NCBI GenBank assembly: GCA_003223025.1
Contig: QHXR01000002.1
Coordinates: 22,055-86,054 of the forward strand
Reading direction: 5' to 3'
Source of the DNA: Acidobacteriota bacterium
GTDB taxonomy: Bacteria > Acidobacteriota > Blastocatellia > Pyrinomonadales > Pyrinomonadaceae
Length of the DNA: 64,000 bases
A program made the position numbers and the translations under genes. How positions within the stretch are numbered: the stretch's first letter is position 1; each line of letters opens with the position of its first letter. Below are positions 1 through 8,487 of the stretch, piece by piece. The notes beneath the pieces were generated by a model. It saw nothing but the letters and a program-made list of their open reading frames with translations. It was not told the origin of the DNA and made no database searches.

Positions 1-769
1 CGCTTACCGCCCGACGCGCTGCGATGTCGATCGCCTCGTCATCGCGGCCGGCTTTCCATGCTGCGTCGGCGCTGTTCAGCAGAGTTTCCGCTTCCTTCAA
101 CTCGTCCGGCGCATCGCGCTCGGCTCCGGCAAATCGCGCGAGCGCGACCGCTTGCTTTGCTTGAAGGAGGGTCGAAGGAGTTTTCGAATAGTCGAGCTCG
201 GCGATCTCCGGCGTTCGGGCATCGCGAAAATAATCGCTCGAATTTCCAAAGTATTGCACCGCCGCCATAGTCGCGATCGTCTTTCCGCTCGCCGAGTACG
301 GACTCAAATTTTCGAGCATGATCTCCTGACTCGGACGTCGAACGAGAAAGTGCGGCTCAGCGGTGATGATCAGGGCAAATGTCTGGAGCGGAGTCGTGAC
401 GCTTATCTTCGAATCGAACTCGAAAAATCCGCGGCGTTTGATCTCGCCGAGATTATCGACCTGGCCGTCAGGCGAAACCGCCCACAGAACATAAGTCGCA
501 TATCCGGCGCCAAGCTCGAAGGGCCGCGGCATCTTGGAAACCGAAAGCTCGATCTCGGTTCCGTTGCGGCTCGTGCGTCTCATACGAGCTTCGCCCTTCA
601 TCCGCGGAAAACGCGTCGTGCCGCGAAATTGCACGATCACCTGCTCATCGAGCGGATAAGTGATCGCGGTCGTGCGACGCGGTACATCGAGTTGACCGAA
701 GGCGTTACCCGCAAAAATTGATAAGACGATAACCGCGAACAACGTTCCGAAGACCTTGGAATTTTTCAT
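1..769 (-). CDS. Exported protein with DUF4398-like helical segment (cut by window edge)
   Basis: The gene reads leftward from an ATG at 769 and runs off the window, leaving about 256 N-terminal residues. The start carries a clear signal peptide: basic MKNSK, a hydrophobic core, then a cleavage-like site around NAFG-Q near residue 24. A beta-rich region follows. The last visible part (about residues 205-256) is helical and Ala/Glu-rich, including LLQAKQAVALARFAGAERDA, which resembles the DUF4398 helices that often precede an OmpA domain in envelope proteins. Whether an OmpA domain follows cannot be seen. GGAG lies about 10 bases before the start. It is divergent from the ABC exporter gene. 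Export is well supported; the family name is inference. Confidence 0.75.
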   Translation of the reverse strand, partial: MKNSKVFGTLFAVIVLSIFAGNAFGQLDVPRRTTAITYPLDEQVIVQFRGTTRFPRMKGEARMRRTSRNGTEIELSVSKMPRPFELGAGYATYVLWAVSPDGQVDNLGEIKRRGFFEFDSKISVTTPLQTFALIITAEPHFLVRRPSQEIMLENLSPYSASGKTIATMAAVQYFGNSSDYFRDARTPEIAELDYSKTPSTLLQAKQAVALARFAGAERDAPDELKEAETLLNSADAAWKAGRDDEAIDIAARRAVS

Positions 770-895
770 ATTGTCGACTCCGAAGAAAGGAAGAGCTTGA
801 TAAAAAGATGCCATACAATAATGATGCGTTGCAAAAGAACCGGCTTGGACAAACGGCGTCTCAACCAAGTATATTCAACCTTTTCACGCGATCGG

Positions 896-2728
896 ATGAA
901 CGAATTTAGCCGCCTTCTTAAATATGTTAAGCCTCACTGGGTGACCTTTGCGTTCGCGCTTGTGACGATGGTGCTGGTCGCGATCTTCGAAACGGCTACC
1001 GGTGCTCTTCTTGTTCCGATCTTCGGTCAGTTCCTTCCGGGTGCCGCCGGCAACTCACAAACGCTTTTCAATCTGCAAAGGTTTATTCCGCAGCAGCCTT
1101 GGTATCAAGCGTGGCTCGCGATCTCGGTGCTGCTGCTGACATTCACGATACTAAAAGGTATCGCTGAATTCTTTTCGTCCTATCTGATGGCGAAGATCGG
1201 GCAAGCCGCGGTCCTGGATCTGCGGCGACAGCTTTACGATCACCTCCTCAGTCAACCTGCGTCATTTTTTGAAAAGCATCGGACGAATTTTCTAGTCTCG
1301 CGTCTTGTCGTCAGTTGCTCGGCGATAGAGATGGCGGTTTCCGGCAATCTGCGCGACGTCCTTCGCGAAGGATTCATGCTGCTGTTCTTTTTCAGCGCGG
1401 CGTTTTATTTCAATTGGCGTCTGATGCTCGGGGCGATGATCATCGCACCGATCATCGCGTTCCTCACGACGAAGTTCAGCAAGGCTCTGCGACGATTGGC
1501 CGAAGAGTCGTTTGAAGGAAACAAGCTTCTCAACGACGTCGCGCAGGAAACTCTCTCGAATCAAACGATCGTCAAAGCGTACTCGGCGGAAGAGCGCGAG
1601 AAGGGCCGCTTCGGACGTATCGCCGAGATCATCGCAAAGGCGAATCGACGCTCCGGACGAATCGCAGCGATATCGCCCCCGACGATCGAGATCATCGGAA
1701 CGATCGCGATGCTCATACTTTTCTATTTCGGCTTGCGCGAGATCAACGCGAACCGGATGGACGCGGCGCAGTTCTTCACGTTTCTGTTTTTCTTGTTCCG
1801 CAGTTACGATCCGATGCGAAAGATCTCGCGACAGCATAACGAGATCTCGAAAGCGTTCGCCGCGGCGAAAGATGTGTGGAGCATTCTCGACGAGGATGAA
1901 GTACTGCCCGAAAGATCCGACCCGCGTCCCGTCAAACCGCTTACCGAAGCGATCGAGTTGCGGAACCTCTCATTTAATTATGAGAACGATCCGAATAAAA
2001 AGATTCTCGACAATATTTCTTTGACGGTCCCGAAAGGCTCGGTCGTCGCACTCGTCGGAGAAAGCGGCGGCGGAAAGTCTAGTCTGATACGTTTGGTACA
2101 ACGACTCTACGATCCAACCGACGGAGCGATCCTGTGGGACGGCGTCGACATTCGCGATTTCAAGATCAGAGAATTTAAGAAAATGATCGCGCTCGTTACG
2201 CAGGAGACGGTTCTTTTCAACGACACGATCCGCTATAACATTTCGTACGGAAAACCGGACGCGACCGACGTTGAGTTGAAGAACGCGGCCGAGATCGCCT
2301 ATGCGGACGATTTCATAGGCGAGCTTCCACAGCAATACGACTCGATCGTCGGTGAACGAGGAATATTTCTATCGGGAGGACAGCGTCAGCGAATCGCGAT
2401 CGCGCGTGCGGTACTCATCGACGCGCCCGTGCTGATACTTGACGAAGCGACGTCGGCGCTTGATGCGGAATCCGAGCTTCTCGTTCAGAAGGCTCTCGCG
2501 AATCTGATGAAGAACAAAACGGCGATCGTGATCGCTCACCGCCTGTCCACGATCAGAAAGGCGGACAAGATCGTAGTGATGGAAAAGGGCCGCATAATCG
2601 AAACCGGAACTCACAAGGAGCTGCTCGAAAAAAGTGGGAAGTACAAGCGACTGTATGAGCTGCAATTCGCCGATGAAGAATACAGAGTCCCGGCTTTAGC
2701 CGGCGAACCCGAAGCGAACGCAGGCTAG
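896..2728 (+). CDS. ABC exporter, fused membrane and ATPase domains (MsbA-like)
   Basis: A 610-residue half-transporter of the ABC-B exporter type, expected to dimerise in the inner membrane and export a lipid or other hydrophobic substrate. About the first 320 residues are the six-helix membrane domain. The ATPase domain follows, with Walker A GESGGGKSS near residue 387, the signature LSGGQRQR near 492, Walker B VLILDEATSALD near 511 and the H-loop IAHRLST. The start MNEFSRLLKYVKPHW at 896 is preferred because the 33 residues encoded upstream are basic and unlike this family. MsbA (lipid A flippase) is the nearest named relative by layout, but the substrate is not shown by the sequence. yicC begins 20 bases downstream, so the genes may be cotranscribed. 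Confidence 0.9.
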   Translation: MNEFSRLLKYVKPHWVTFAFALVTMVLVAIFETATGALLVPIFGQFLPGAAGNSQTLFNLQRFIPQQPWYQAWLAISVLLLTFTILKGIAEFFSSYLMAKIGQAAVLDLRRQLYDHLLSQPASFFEKHRTNFLVSRLVVSCSAIEMAVSGNLRDVLREGFMLLFFFSAAFYFNWRLMLGAMIIAPIIAFLTTKFSKALRRLAEESFEGNKLLNDVAQETLSNQTIVKAYSAEEREKGRFGRIAEIIAKANRRSGRIAAISPPTIEIIGTIAMLILFYFGLREINANRMDAAQFFTFLFFLFRSYDPMRKISRQHNEISKAFAAAKDVWSILDEDEVLPERSDPRPVKPLTEAIELRNLSFNYENDPNKKILDNISLTVPKGSVVALVGESGGGKSSLIRLVQRLYDPTDGAILWDGVDIRDFKIREFKKMIALVTQETVLFNDTIRYNISYGKPDATDVELKNAAEIAYADDFIGELPQQYDSIVGERGIFLSGGQRQRIAIARAVLIDAPVLILDEATSALDAESELLVQKALANLMKNKTAIVIAHRLSTIRKADKIVVMEKGRIIETGTHKELLEKSGKYKRLYELQFADEEYRVPALAGEPEANAG

Positions 2729-2747
2729 TGACGCAATCAAAACTTTT

Positions 2748-3626
2748 ATGAAATCAATGACCGGATTCGGCCGCGGTGCCGTTAACGAAAGCAACTTCTC
2801 AGTCACGGTCGAGTTAAAGACCGTGAACAATCGTTTTCTCGATATCAGTCTTCGTCTGTCGAACGAGATGCAGTCATTGGAGACCGAGATCAAACGTCTG
2901 ATCTCCGGCCGTCTTTCGCGCGGACGTGTAGACGTGAATCTCCAGTACGAGCGTTCGGAAGAAATAAACTACGAGCTCAATCGTCCGATGATCGCCGGCT
3001 ACCTTTCGGCGATGAAGCAGATGCAGGAAGAGTTCGAGCTGTCCGGCGAGCCTGACATAAACGTCATCGCAAAACTGCCGAACGCGATGATCGCGAAGAA
3101 AGACGACATCAGCGAAGCATTTGCTTTCGCTGTCGCGACGGCCGTCAACACCGCGCTCGAGGATCTCGAAAAGATGCGTGCGAGTGAAGGCGAAATGCTA
3201 AAGGCGGAGCTCGAATCGCGGCTCGTAGGAATCGAGCAGCACTTGCCTCCGATCGAAACAGAAGCGGCGTCGATCGGCGACGAATATCGACAGCGTCTGA
3301 CGCGACGGATCGCGGACATGCTTGCGAAAAGCGAATCGCAGATCGAGCTCGACCAGGGGCGACTTGCACAGGAGATCGCTTTCTTGTCGGACAGAGCGGA
3401 CATCTCCGAAGAGATCGCGCGGCTCAATACTCACATCGAACATTTCCGCACGATCATGAGCGAAGAAAAAGAAGTCGGAAAGCGGCTCGATTTTCTTACT
3501 CAAGAACTCAATCGCGAAGCGAATACGATCACTTCGAAAACGAACAACATGGTCGTGAAAGAAAACGCGCTTGCAATCAAAAGCGAGATTGAGAAAATCA
3601 GAGAACAGGTTCAAAATGTCGAATAA
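2748..3626 (+). CDS. yicC: YicC-family endoribonuclease
   Basis: A 292-residue YicC/YloC protein. It starts with the family signature MKSMTGFGRG, followed by VELKTVNNRFLDISLRL, and ends with the DUF1732 region (VGKRLDFLTQELNREANTI). E. coli YicC and relatives are cytoplasmic endoribonucleases that act on mRNA and small RNAs. The order yicC-gmk-rpoZ found here is a common bacterial arrangement and supports the call. Its length is normal for the family. A large imperfect palindrome separates it from gmk. Confidence 0.95.
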   Translation: MKSMTGFGRGAVNESNFSVTVELKTVNNRFLDISLRLSNEMQSLETEIKRLISGRLSRGRVDVNLQYERSEEINYELNRPMIAGYLSAMKQMQEEFELSGEPDINVIAKLPNAMIAKKDDISEAFAFAVATAVNTALEDLEKMRASEGEMLKAELESRLVGIEQHLPPIETEAASIGDEYRQRLTRRIADMLAKSESQIELDQGRLAQEIAFLSDRADISEEIARLNTHIEHFRTIMSEEKEVGKRLDFLTQELNREANTITSKTNNMVVKENALAIKSEIEKIREQVQNVE

Positions 3627-3630
3627 TTTT

Positions 3631-3755
3631 GTCCACGCTTCGTGCTTTCTTCTTTCGTGTCGCTTCGTGTGAATTAGTGGTTCCAGTCTTTAACTTTGAA
3701 GAACTGGAACCACGAACCGCCACGAACGAGCACGAAAAGAAGAGAACACGAAACA
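3631..3755. repeat. Large imperfect palindrome between yicC and gmk
   Basis: The two halves of this segment are approximate reverse complements. The core is exact: GTGGTTCCAG at 3677-3686 pairs with CTGGAACCAC at 3704-3713. Outer parts repeat the word CACGAA or TTCGTG at loose spacing of about 10 bases (for example 3711-3736). The transcript could fold into one long hairpin within the operon leader of gmk. Unlike the other palindromes in this window it is not built from heptamers. Confidence 0.8.
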
Positions 3756-3784
3756 TCCGAAACAAGAAACAACGATTCGTTTCT

Positions 3785-4405
3785 ATGAAAGGCAACTTAA
3801 TAATCATCAGTTCGCCGTCGGGCGGAGGCAAAGGGACGCTGATACGCGAGGTACTTGAAAAAGTACCGCATGTCGGCTATTCCATTTCTCATACGACCCG
3901 CAGTCCTCGATCAGGCGAAGAGAGTGGCAAACATTATCACTTTGTCTCGAGGGCAGAGTTCGATGCTTACCGGGATCAGGGCGGGTTTCTGGAATACGCG
4001 GAGGTTCATGGGAACTACTACGGCACAACCCTCAAGCAAACGGAACGAATCACCGAATCCGGCAGCGACGTCATACTCGAGATCGATGTTCAAGGCGCCG
4101 CGACTGTGATGGAAAAGATGCCGGAGGCTGTGAGCATTTTCATAATGCCGCCGTCGTTTGAAGTTTTGAGAGCTCGCTTGACGGCTCGCGCGACCGAGCG
4201 AATGGACGATCTTGAGCTCCGTCTGAAGAACTCTCTCGGTGAGGTCATGCATTTTTCCAACTTCGGCTACGTGGTTGTAAATGACGAAATAACAGCTGCT
4301 TCGAACAAGATCGCGACGATCATTCTGGCCGAACGCCAGCGTCCGCATAGACAAGGAGAGCTCATAAAGGGTATTCTTGGTAGTTTCGAGCGGGCTAAAC
4401 TTTAG
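3785..4405 (+). CDS. gmk: Guanylate kinase
   Basis: A 206-residue guanylate kinase that phosphorylates GMP (or dGMP) to GDP with ATP, in the cytoplasm. The P-loop SSPSGGGKGTL lies near residues 8-18, followed by the GMP-binding stretch ISHTTRSPRSGEESGKHYHF and the conserved EIDVQGA. The start at ATG 3785 (MKGNLIIISSPSG) is chosen over an upstream extension because that extension is translated from the palindromic repeat. It sits between yicC and rpoZ as in many bacteria. Confidence 0.96.
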   Translation: MKGNLIIISSPSGGGKGTLIREVLEKVPHVGYSISHTTRSPRSGEESGKHYHFVSRAEFDAYRDQGGFLEYAEVHGNYYGTTLKQTERITESGSDVILEIDVQGAATVMEKMPEAVSIFIMPPSFEVLRARLTARATERMDDLELRLKNSLGEVMHFSNFGYVVVNDEITAASNKIATIILAERQRPHRQGELIKGILGSFERAKL

Positions 4406-4430
4406 AATCCGGAGCAGTGCACGATTAAAT

Positions 4431-4679
4431 ATGGCTGATAAAAAAGCGCCAGTGGAAGTTGAAGAGACAGAAAACGAAGCGGAAGAGATAATAAATCCGC
4501 CTGAGATCGATTCGAAATATCGAATGATAATTTTGGCCGCCCAGCGTAGCAAGCAGCTTCAGCGCGGTGCGATCTCGCGAGTTGATATCGATACGCGAAA
4601 GAGTAAGCCGACACGTGTCGCGATGAAAGAGATCGAGAATCGGAAGGTGAACTTCGATATTCTCGATGGAATCAAATAG
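4431..4679 (+). CDS. rpoZ: RNA polymerase omega subunit
   Basis: An 82-residue omega subunit that helps assemble the beta-prime subunit into RNA polymerase. The conserved helix is SKYRMIILAAQRSKQLQRGA, followed by KPTRVAMKEIENRKVNF. The first 20 residues are acidic and poorly conserved, which is usual. The start MADKKAP at 4431 follows gmk by 25 bases. A strong terminator at 4702-4732 closes the cluster. Confidence 0.92.
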   Translation: MADKKAPVEVEETENEAEEIINPPEIDSKYRMIILAAQRSKQLQRGAISRVDIDTRKSKPTRVAMKEIENRKVNFDILDGIK

Positions 4680-4701
4680 AAAGAAATTAGATTTAAAAGA
4701 C

Positions 4702-4732
4702 GGCGACAGCCTCTGAAGGCTGCCGCCTTTTT
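4702..4732. terminator. Bidirectional terminator after rpoZ and csbD-like gene
   Basis: GGCGACAGCC (4702-4711) and GGCTGCCGCC (4718-4727) form a 10-base stem with one mismatch and a short loop, followed by TTTTT. The opposite strand also has a T-run after the stem (complement of AAAA at 4696-4699), so it can serve both convergent genes. Confidence 0.85.
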
Positions 4733-4734
4733 CA

Positions 4735-4968
4735 TTAATCGTTTACGCGCTTGCCGGCATCGCTTATCGCCTCACCGACCGAATCGACAGCGTCGGAAAC
4801 GCCGCGTTTAAATTTGCCCCAGCTTTCCTGAGCTTCACCGCCGGCATTCTGAGCTTCGCCCTCGGCTTCGAGCCTTTCATTACCGGTCAACTCACCAAAC
4901 TTATCCTTGACCGTTCCTTTCGTCTGTTCCCATTTTCCTTCTGCTTCGTCGTTATTAAAAATTGCCAT
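4735..4968 (-). CDS. CsbD-family stress protein
   Basis: A 77-residue hydrophilic protein. The N-terminal half has the CsbD pattern EGKWEQTKGTVKDKFGELTG, and the rest is Ala/Gly/Lys/Glu-rich. CsbD proteins are general-stress proteins of unknown mechanism (sigma-B controlled in Bacillus). The ATG at 4968 is supported by a strong GGGAGG a few bases upstream, so longer readings are rejected. It is convergent with rpoZ. Confidence 0.9.
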   Translation of the reverse strand: MAIFNNDEAEGKWEQTKGTVKDKFGELTGNERLEAEGEAQNAGGEAQESWGKFKRGVSDAVDSVGEAISDAGKRVND

Positions 4969-5091
4969 GACCCAAACCTCCCTTGTAAGCTTGCGCGGCC
5001 GTATCAAATTGAGACGCCGCGCCGGTGATTGGTATTTAAGCAACTAGCATTCCGAGACGGAAGTTTAACTGGCTTCGAGTCCTTCAAAAGC

Positions 5092-5176
5092 AAACTATCC
5101 ACTTCAAACTTGTCACTATCCACTGAAGAAAACTGTTTTATTCAGTGGATAGTGACAAGTTTGAAGTGGATAGTTT
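5092..5176. repeat. Perfect 36-bp inverted repeat made of 7-mers
   Basis: Positions 5092-5127 are the exact reverse complement of 5141-5176, with a 13-base loop. Each arm is a run of 7-base units of the form ACTATCC, ACTTCAA, ACTTGTC. The same unit family recurs at 37325-37361 and 55603-55652. It lies downstream of the ETF-QO gene, where it could also act as a 3-prime stabiliser or terminator. Confidence 0.95.
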
Positions 5177-5219
5177 TGGACCAAGAGAATTCTGACTAAT
5201 CCAAAATCCAAAATAGGAA

Positions 5220-6926
5220 TTACATTCCTTTGTAATTCGGACCGCCGCCGCCTTCCGGAGTGACCCAATTGATTATCTGGTAAGGATCCGCAATATCGCA
5301 CGTTTTGCAGTGGACGCAATTCGAGAAATTTACTTTCAGCTCGCGACGCCCGGTCTTCGGATTCGCTTCCATCTCGTAAACCTGTGCCGGACAAAAACGC
5401 TGACACGGATTGCCGTACTCTTCCGCACATCGAGTCGCGCAGATCTCAGTGTCGAGCACGTGCAGGTGCGATGGCTGATCTTCGTCGTGTGAGACCGCCG
5501 CGTGATAGACGTCGGTGATCTTGTCGAAGGTGAGCTGCTTGTCGATCTTCACACGACCGTATCGCTCTTCGACCGACGGCAAGCCTTCACCTGACAACAT
5601 CTCCATACGCTCGTGTCCGGCGATGTGATGCTCCTTCGGCATGAATCCCCACGCGAGCCCCTTCGTCAGAAACTGCAAACCTGAGTTGATCAGTGCAGAC
5701 CAACGTCCCGACTGGAACGAAGCATGAAAATTTCGCACCGGGTGAAGCTCGTCGTAAATCCAACTGAGATTAACTTTCTCGTCGAAGTGCTTGAGCGTTT
5801 TCGCCGTGAAATCCTGGTGCTCGAAAGCACCCACGATCGTCTCCGCCGCGAGCATCCCGGATTTCATCGCCATGTGAATTCCCTTGATGCGCTGTCCGTT
5901 TAGAAACGATCCCGAATCCCCGACGATCAGAACTCCGTCGGCGTAAAGTTTCGGCATCGTCCAGAAGCCGCTCGTGTTGATCGTCTTCGCGCCGTACTTG
6001 ATCATCTTGCCGCCCTTCAGAACTTCGGCGACTTTCGGATGCGTTTTGAATTTTTGGAATTCGAGATGCGGATCGATGTTCGGATCTTTGTAGTCAAGTC
6101 CGGTCACGTAGCCGATGCTGACGACATTGTTCTTCATCCCGTAGATCCACCCGCCGCCGTAGGTGTCGGTGTCGGAAGGAAATCCAAGCGTGTGAACGAC
6201 GCGGCCTTCGGCAAAATTTTCGGCGGGTACTTCCCACAGCTCTTTCACGCCGATCGAAAACACCTGCGGCTCTTTGTCGTCCATCAAGCCGAGACGCGAG
6301 ATCAATTGCTTAGCGAGCGAGCCGCGCGAGCCTTCTCCGAGCACAGTGACTTTCGCCATGATCTCGACCCCCGCCTCGAAATTCGCTTTCGGCTTGCCGT
6401 CTTTTCCGATACCTTTGTCGCCGGTTCGAACACCGATAACGGCGTTGTTATCGTCGTAGATCAGATCGGCTCCGGGAAATTCGGGAAAGATGTTTATGCC
6501 CGCTTCTTCGCATTTTTCGGCGAGCCACTCGCACATCTTGCTCAGGCTGATGATGTACTTGCCTTTGTTCTTGAGAGGCGGCGGAACGATCGGAGCATTG
6601 ATCGAAGACTTCTCCGTTAGGTACCAGAACGCGTCTTCCGTCACAACGGAATCGACGGGGCATCCCTGCTCGAGAAAGTCCGGCATCAGCTCGCGGATCG
6701 CGATCGGATCCATGACGGCGCCTGAAAGAATATGAGCACCGACAAACGAGCCTTTCTCGATGATCGCGATCTCGAGATCGTCGATATGACTTCCAGGCAG
6801 TCTGCCGCTATCGACGTACTCGTTGTGTTTTTTTATTTCGCTCTTCAAGTGAAGAGCGGCCGCGAGGTTTGCCGGACCGGCCCCGACAAACAAAACATCC
6901 ATCTCGATCTGTTCACGTTCGATCAT
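5220..6926 (-). CDS. Electron transfer flavoprotein-ubiquinone oxidoreductase
   Basis: A 568-residue ETF-QO, a membrane-associated FAD and 4Fe-4S enzyme that passes electrons from reduced ETF (from fatty-acid and amino-acid dehydrogenases) to the quinone pool. The N-terminal FAD motif is VGAGPANLAAALHL. The C-terminus holds the ferredoxin-like cluster: a Cys in QRFCPAQVY and NCVHCKTCDI, then the family ending around WVTPEGGGGPNY. The length matches the family (about 550-600). No etfAB genes are in the window, so the partner flavoprotein must be elsewhere. Confidence 0.96.
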   Translation of the reverse strand: MIEREQIEMDVLFVGAGPANLAAALHLKSEIKKHNEYVDSGRLPGSHIDDLEIAIIEKGSFVGAHILSGAVMDPIAIRELMPDFLEQGCPVDSVVTEDAFWYLTEKSSINAPIVPPPLKNKGKYIISLSKMCEWLAEKCEEAGINIFPEFPGADLIYDDNNAVIGVRTGDKGIGKDGKPKANFEAGVEIMAKVTVLGEGSRGSLAKQLISRLGLMDDKEPQVFSIGVKELWEVPAENFAEGRVVHTLGFPSDTDTYGGGWIYGMKNNVVSIGYVTGLDYKDPNIDPHLEFQKFKTHPKVAEVLKGGKMIKYGAKTINTSGFWTMPKLYADGVLIVGDSGSFLNGQRIKGIHMAMKSGMLAAETIVGAFEHQDFTAKTLKHFDEKVNLSWIYDELHPVRNFHASFQSGRWSALINSGLQFLTKGLAWGFMPKEHHIAGHERMEMLSGEGLPSVEERYGRVKIDKQLTFDKITDVYHAAVSHDEDQPSHLHVLDTEICATRCAEEYGNPCQRFCPAQVYEMEANPKTGRRELKVNFSNCVHCKTCDIADPYQIINWVTPEGGGGPNYKGM

Positions 6927-6957
6927 AATTTCTCGCGATTATATCAAGCCGAGTTAA

Positions 6958-7124
6958 TCATTTGCGATTTTCGAATTGCGATTTGCGATCCCTTTGCGCC
7001 TTAGCGGCTTTGCGTGAGCGTCTGTCTTGAGACCTTCAAAATTGGTGTTCACGCAAAGCCGCCAAGCCGCAAAGGAAACGTGATCACAGAAAGATCGCAA
7101 ATCGAAAATCGCAAATCGCAAGTC
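6958..7124. repeat. Heptameric inverted repeat (TTGCGAT/ATCGCAA family)
   Basis: Near 6960-6992 the unit TTGCGAT/TTTCGAA repeats in 7-base steps. Near 7095-7122 its complement ATCGCAA/ATCGAAA repeats in the same way. Inner arms containing GCGGCTTTGCGTGA (about 7002-7015) and TCACGCAAAGCCGC (about 7050-7063) pair as well. The right arm has roughly 18 extra bases. The same word family recurs between clpP and clpX at 52690-52781. It fills the gap between the ETF-QO start and the mtnA stop. Confidence 0.85.
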
Positions 7125-7126
7125 CC

Positions 7127-8182
7127 CTATTCCTCAAACTGCTTCTTCAAACTCTCTGTGTACGGCGCTCTCGCGACGCCCTTCTCGGTGATGATCGCGG
7201 TCACTAGATCGTTCGGCGTGACGTCGAATGCGTAGTTGCTGACGACTGCGTCATCGGGTGCGAGCTGGATGTCTTTCATGTGCGTCACCTCGCGGATGTC
7301 GCGCTCTTCGATCGGAATCTCCTCACCGGTCGGACATTCGAGATCAACCGTCGATAGCGGAGCCGCAACATAAAAAGGAATACCGTGACGCTTAGCGAGA
7401 ACGGCGACCATGTACGTCCCGATCTTGTTCGCGACATCGCCGTTCGCGGCAATGCGATCGCTGCCAACAACGACCGCATGCACGCCGCCCTTCTTCATAA
7501 TGTGGCCACTCATGTTGTCGGTGATAAGCGTGACGGGAATGTCGTCCTGCATCAGCTCCCACGCCGTCAGACGAGCTCCTTGAAGATAAGGACGAGTCTC
7601 ATCGGCGATGACTGAAACATGTTTCCCTTGGTCGACAGCTCCCCGGATCACACCGAGCGCCGTTCCCCAGACTCCACCGGTCGCAAGAGCGCCGGCGTTG
7701 CAGTGTGTGAGCACTGTCGAATTATCTTCGAGCAGCTCGCCGCCAAATTTCGCGATGAGACGCTGCGATTCGATGTCCTCAGTGTGGATCGCCTTGGCAT
7801 CTTCGAGAAGGATCTGCTGGATCTCAGTCACAGACTTCCCTTCCGACTTCGCTTTCTGAAACGTCCGGTTCATCCGATCGATCGCCCAGAAGAGATTGAC
7901 CGCAGTCGGACGCGTTTTCGCGAGAACATCTGAGATGTACTCCAACTCGTCTGCCAGATCGTCGATGTTCGTGCCGACGAACTGCTTCGCGCCGAGTGCG
8001 AAACCGTACGCCGCGGAGACTCCTATCGCCGGAGCTCCACGCACGACCATGTCCTTGATACCGGCCGCGACGTCATTGTATGTCCGCAGCACGAGCCACT
8101 TTTCTTCTGTCGGCAAAAGACGCTGGTCGAGCATACGCACGCCTTCGTCGGACCATTCAACGGGGATGATGTTTAATTTCAT
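7127..8182 (-). CDS. mtnA: S-methyl-5-thioribose-1-phosphate isomerase
   Basis: A 351-residue MtnA, which isomerises methylthioribose-1-phosphate to methylthioribulose-1-phosphate in the methionine salvage pathway. Family motifs are present: [14 protein letters not shown] near residue 48, [18 protein letters not shown] with the catalytic Cys, and [19 protein letters not shown] with the catalytic Asp. It is an eIF2B-alpha relative, but these motifs point to MtnA. Other salvage genes are not nearby. No Shine-Dalgarno is visible: the tandem 7-mer repeat ends three bases before the ATG. Confidence 0.94.
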   Translation of the reverse strand: MKLNIIPVEWSDEGVRMLDQRLLPTEEKWLVLRTYNDVAAGIKDMVVRGAPAIGVSAAYGFALGAKQFVGTNIDDLADELEYISDVLAKTRPTAVNLFWAIDRMNRTFQKAKSEGKSVTEIQQILLEDAKAIHTEDIESQRLIAKFGGELLEDNSTVLTHCNAGALATGGVWGTALGVIRGAVDQGKHVSVIADETRPYLQGARLTAWELMQDDIPVTLITDNMSGHIMKKGGVHAVVVGSDRIAANGDVANKIGTYMVAVLAKRHGIPFYVAAPLSTVDLECPTGEEIPIEERDIREVTHMKDIQLAPDDAVVSNYAFDVTPNDLVTAIITEKGVARAPYTESLKKQFEE

Positions 8183-8183
8183 T

Positions 8184-8225
8184 TTAGTTCGTAGTTCGTA
8201 GTTCGTCGTTCGTTGTTCGTCGGCG
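8184..8225. repeat. Tandem heptamers AGTTCGT before mtnA start
   Basis: Five to six degenerate copies of AGTTCGT (variants CGTTCGT, TGTTCGT) in exact 7-base phase. On the mtnA strand it reads as ACGAACT units ending with AAA and then the start codon. Confidence 0.9.
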
Positions 8226-8233
8226 CAGATGTC

Positions 8234-8373
8234 GGATGCGACTGGAACGCGGGCGTCCCCGACTGCAACGCCGTGGCTTCCGCGGCGTCAAATCTCTCGG
8301 TTGTCAGGTCGCTAAGCGCCTTTTCGTGCTTCGCACTCATGCAGGCGGGGACGCCTGCGTTCCAGTCGCATCC
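8234..8373. repeat. Inverted repeat with 27-bp arms
   Basis: Arm 8234-8260 and arm 8347-8373 are reverse complements with one mismatch; the shared outer core is GGATGCGACTGGAACGC. About 86 bases lie between them. The core ACTGGAACG...CAGTCGCATCCGCC recurs as a shorter palindrome at 12072-12103, so this is a dispersed family. Confidence 0.9.
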
Positions 8374-8487
8374 GCCATCTGCCACGGACCACGAACAACG
8401 ATCGAAAAAGAAATCTTACGGAATCAGAACGCCTTCCGCAAAAATGTGAAACAAAATGCTTTGGATTACGCGTTTCAGGTTGAGGCT

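Noticed and set aside
152..721. Plus-strand 189-residue open frame
   Set aside because: It lies opposite a clear signal-peptide-containing gene on the minus strand and its Arg-rich product has no domain.
3629..3784. N-terminal extension of guanylate kinase
   Set aside because: The extension is a translation of the palindrome; the conserved start is at 3785.
7127..8182. eIF2B-alpha-like or ribose-1,5-bisphosphate isomerase instead of MtnA
   Set aside because: The [16 protein letters not shown] and [18 protein letters not shown] motifs are those of MtnA.
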